64,000 nt of DNA, taken from positions 1 through 64,000 of the forward strand of contig NZ_PKRP01000006.1 in NCBI RefSeq assembly GCF_002855515.1, in the 5' to 3' direction. Below the pieces are notes generated by a model that had not been told where the DNA came from, ran no database searches, and saw only the letters and a list, made by a program, of their open reading frames with translations. The translations under genes were made by a program, and so were the position numbers. Origin of the DNA: Rhizobium sp. TH135 (lineage in GTDB: Bacteria; Pseudomonadota; Alphaproteobacteria; Rhizobiales; Rhizobiaceae). Shown here in pieces: positions 61,982 to 64,000 of this stretch; the first letter of the stretch is position 1, and each line of letters opens with the position of its first letter.

Positions 61982-64000
61982 TCAGCCCGAGAACTTGCCG
62001 CTGCGCGGGAAGCCCTTCGGCACAAGGCGTCCGGCCGAGGCGCGGTCGCCCTGCCATTCGACCAGCTCTTCCTTCGTCTTGGTGAAGGTGCGCCCGGCGC
62101 TATCTGCCCAGGTGAGGCCGTCGGCCATCGTGAAGAACTTCACGTCGGAAATGCCGCCATCCTTGTAGCGCTGCAAGCGCACGCCCTTGCCGCGGGTCAT
62201 TTCCGGGATCTGGGCAAGCGGGAAGACGAGCAGTTTGCGGTTTTCACCGACGACCGCCATATGGTCGCCACTCACGGGCACCACGAGCTTGGCTTCATCG
62301 GGCATGCCGACATTCATCACCTGCTTGCCCTTGCGGGTGTTGGCGACGACTTCACCCTCCGGCACGATAAAGCCGTTGCCGGCGGTCGAGACGAAGATGA
62401 GCTTGCGGCTGGAATCGTGGACGAAGGCGGTCAGCACGTCCTGGTCGTTTTCCATGTCGACCATGATGCGCAGCGGTTCGCCATGGCCTCTACCACCGGG
62501 TAGCTTGTCACCGCCCAGCGTGTAGACCTTGCCGCCCGTCGTCACGAGCAGGATCTTGTCCGTGGTCTGGGCCGGGAAGGCAACCTTCAGCGCGTCGCCT
62601 TCCTTGAAGGTCAGCGATGACGTGTCGGAGATGTGGCCCTTCAGTGCGCGGATCCAGCCCTTTTCGGAGATGACGACGGTGATCGGCTCCTTTTCGATCA
62701 TCGCCTGCTGGATCGCTTCAACATCGGCATCGGGCGCGTCGGAGAAGACGGTGCGGCGGCGGCCAAGTTCGGTGGCCTTCGCATATTTCTTCTTCACCTC
62801 GCCGATTTCCCAGGAGACCGTCTGCCACTGCTTGTCGGTGGAGGCGAGCAAGGATTCGATCTCGGCCTTCTCGGCGGAGAGCGCGTCATGCTCCTTGCGG
62901 ATCTCGAATTCCTCAAGCTTGCGCAGGTTGCGCAGGCGCATGTTGAGGATGGCTTCGGCCTGGTTGTCGGTCAGATCCCATTTGGCGATCAGGACCGGCT
63001 TCGGCTCGTCCTCCTCGCGGATGATGCGGATCACTTCGTCGAGATTGAGATAGGCAATCAGCAGGCCGCCGAGGATCTCGAGGCGGCGGTCGATCGCAGC
63101 CAGGCGGAATTTGGACCGGCGGACGAGCACGTCCTTGCGGTGGTCGAGCCACTCGGTCAGCACCTCGTTGAGGGCCATGACCTTGGGGACTTTGCCCTGC
63201 GACAGCACGTTCATGTTGAGCGGAATGCGGCTTTCGAGCTCGGTGAGCTTGAACAGCGATTCCATCAGCAGCGTTGCGTCGACCGTGCGGCTCTTCGGTA
63301 CGAGGACGAGACGGATGTCTTCGGCGCTCTCGTCGCGCACGTCTTCGAGCAGCGGCAGGCGACGAGCGATCAGGAGTTCAGCGATCTTTTCGATCAGGCG
63401 CGACTTCTGCACCTGGAACGGGATCTGGGTGACGATGATCTGGTAGCCGCCACGGCCGAGATCCTCGATCTCCCATTTGGCGCGTACCCGGAAGCCACCG
63501 CGACCGGTGCGATAGGTCTCGAGCATCGAGGCACGGCTCTCGACGATCACGCCGCCGGTCGGGAAATCAGGGCCCTCAATGCCGCCGCGTTCCGGATGGG
63601 CGGGATCGGCAAACAGTTCCTCGACGGACGCGCCGGGGTTCTTGATCAGGTAGAGCGCGGCGTCGCAGAGCTCATGGGCGTTGTGCGGCGGAATGGAGGT
63701 CGCCATGCCGACCGCAATGCCCGAGGCGCCATTCGCCAGAAGGTTGGGGAAGGCGCCCGGCAGAACCGTCGGCTCGTCGTCTTCTTCGTTATAGGTCGGG
63801 CGGAAGTCGACGGCGTCCTGATCGATGCCTTCCAGCAGCAGGGCCGCGACATCGGTCATGCGGGCTTCGGTGTAACGATAGGCGGCAGCGCTATCGCCGT
63901 CGATATTGCCGAAGTTCCCCTGCCCGTCCACAACCGGGTAACGCTGGGAGAAGTCCTGCGCGAGGCGCACCAGCGCATCATAGACCGACTGGTCGCCATG
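61982..64000 (-). CDS. parC: DNA topoisomerase IV subunit A (continues beyond window)
   Basis: The visible 672 residues start inside the gene at [48 protein letters not shown], which contains the catalytic tyrosine in AAYRYTE. The rest covers the winged-helix/tower region, the coiled coil ([25 protein letters not shown]) and a reduced C-terminal beta-pinwheel ([31 protein letters not shown]). The lack of the GyrA box (QRRGGKG) and the order of the C-terminal blades favour ParC over GyrA. It decatenates daughter chromosomes with ParE. The 5' end lies outside the window. Confidence 0.95.
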   Translation of the reverse strand, partial: HGDQSVYDALVRLAQDFSQRYPVVDGQGNFGNIDGDSAAAYRYTEARMTDVAALLLEGIDQDAVDFRPTYNEEDDEPTVLPGAFPNLLANGASGIAVGMATSIPPHNAHELCDAALYLIKNPGASVEELFADPAHPERGGIEGPDFPTGGVIVESRASMLETYRTGRGGFRVRAKWEIEDLGRGGYQIIVTQIPFQVQKSRLIEKIAELLIARRLPLLEDVRDESAEDIRLVLVPKSRTVDATLLMESLFKLTELESRIPLNMNVLSQGKVPKVMALNEVLTEWLDHRKDVLVRRSKFRLAAIDRRLEILGGLLIAYLNLDEVIRIIREEDEPKPVLIAKWDLTDNQAEAILNMRLRNLRKLEEFEIRKEHDALSAEKAEIESLLASTDKQWQTVSWEIGEVKKKYAKATELGRRRTVFSDAPDADVEAIQQAMIEKEPITVVISEKGWIRALKGHISDTSSLTFKEGDALKVAFPAQTTDKILLVTTGGKVYTLGGDKLPGGRGHGEPLRIMVDMENDQDVLTAFVHDSSRKLIFVSTAGNGFIVPEGEVVANTRKGKQVMNVGMPDEAKLVVPVSGDHMAVVGENRKLLVFPLAQIPEMTRGKGVRLQRYKDGGISDVKFFTMADGLTWADSAGRTFTKTKEELVEWQGDRASAGRLVPKGFPRSGKFSG

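Overview
This window looks like chromosomal DNA from the Rhizobiaceae (alphaproteobacteria; Rhizobium, Agrobacterium, Allorhizobium or a close relative). The evidence is high GC content, dense housekeeping genes and several rhizobial signatures: the adjacent pair LdtP (L,D-transpeptidase) and LdtR (MarR regulator), the order glyA-nrdR-ribD...ribH-nusB, the order hemB-RDD-bpt, the order bamE/CBP3-like/DUF177/plsX/fabH/ihfA/merR, and the set rplM-rpsI-speB-argC. I saw no insertion sequence, prophage, CRISPR array or rRNA. One tRNA gene, tRNA-Pro(GGG), is present.

Layout. 1-6.5 kb: start of a UDP-glucose dehydrogenase, an MFS carrier with a small DUF2256 zinc-ribbon-like gene, an aldo/keto reductase, a secreted phytase-like esterase with a perfect Pho box, and an EamA riboflavin transporter (RibN type) behind an FMN riboswitch. 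6.6-12.2 kb: the proteostasis block hupB, lon, clpX, clpP. 12.5-21.5 kb: accessory metabolism and signalling, comprising a GGDEF protein, a P450, a WYL regulator divergent from a GST, MetY with a cupin, a FixK/FNR-box-controlled DUF6455 protein, two CoA-binding paralogues around a secreted protein, and a VOC protein. 21.7-27.4 kb: rplM-rpsI, speB, argC, a LigB-type dioxygenase, ctaA and DUF2842.

27.5-36.1 kb: a six-gene polysaccharide locus (FemAB/GNAT-like protein, Wzz/Wzc-like protein with a degenerate kinase, Wza-like lipoprotein, GT4, initiating sugar-phosphate transferase, Wzy-like polymerase). Its content and order fit the unipolar polysaccharide (upp/gms) locus. 36.2-43.5 kb: a PHB-depolymerase-like esterase, tRNA-Pro, then the merR-ihfA-fabH-plsX-DUF177-CBP3 run and divergent bamE. 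43.6-52 kb: hppA, an MFS carrier, nusB-ribH, two small secreted or membrane proteins, ribD-nrdR-glyA. 52-64 kb: ldtP, ldtR, DUF6163, hemB, RDD, bpt, a PhcB-like methyltransferase divergent from a GGDEF-EAL protein, a cyclic-nucleotide-binding/CPBP fusion, and parC running off the end.

The most informative parts are the regulatory signals that can be read directly: the FMN riboswitch on ribN, the Pho box on the phytase-like gene, the FixK/FNR box on the DUF6455 gene, an RpoH-like promoter on lon, a CtrA-type site before the GGDEF-EAL gene, and a UUCG hairpin with a U-tract in the rplM leader. No defence or mobile system was found. The best candidates for new biology are the oxygen-regulated DUF6455 protein, the cNMP-CPBP fusion with altered active-site residues, and the divergent methyltransferase/c-di-GMP pair.
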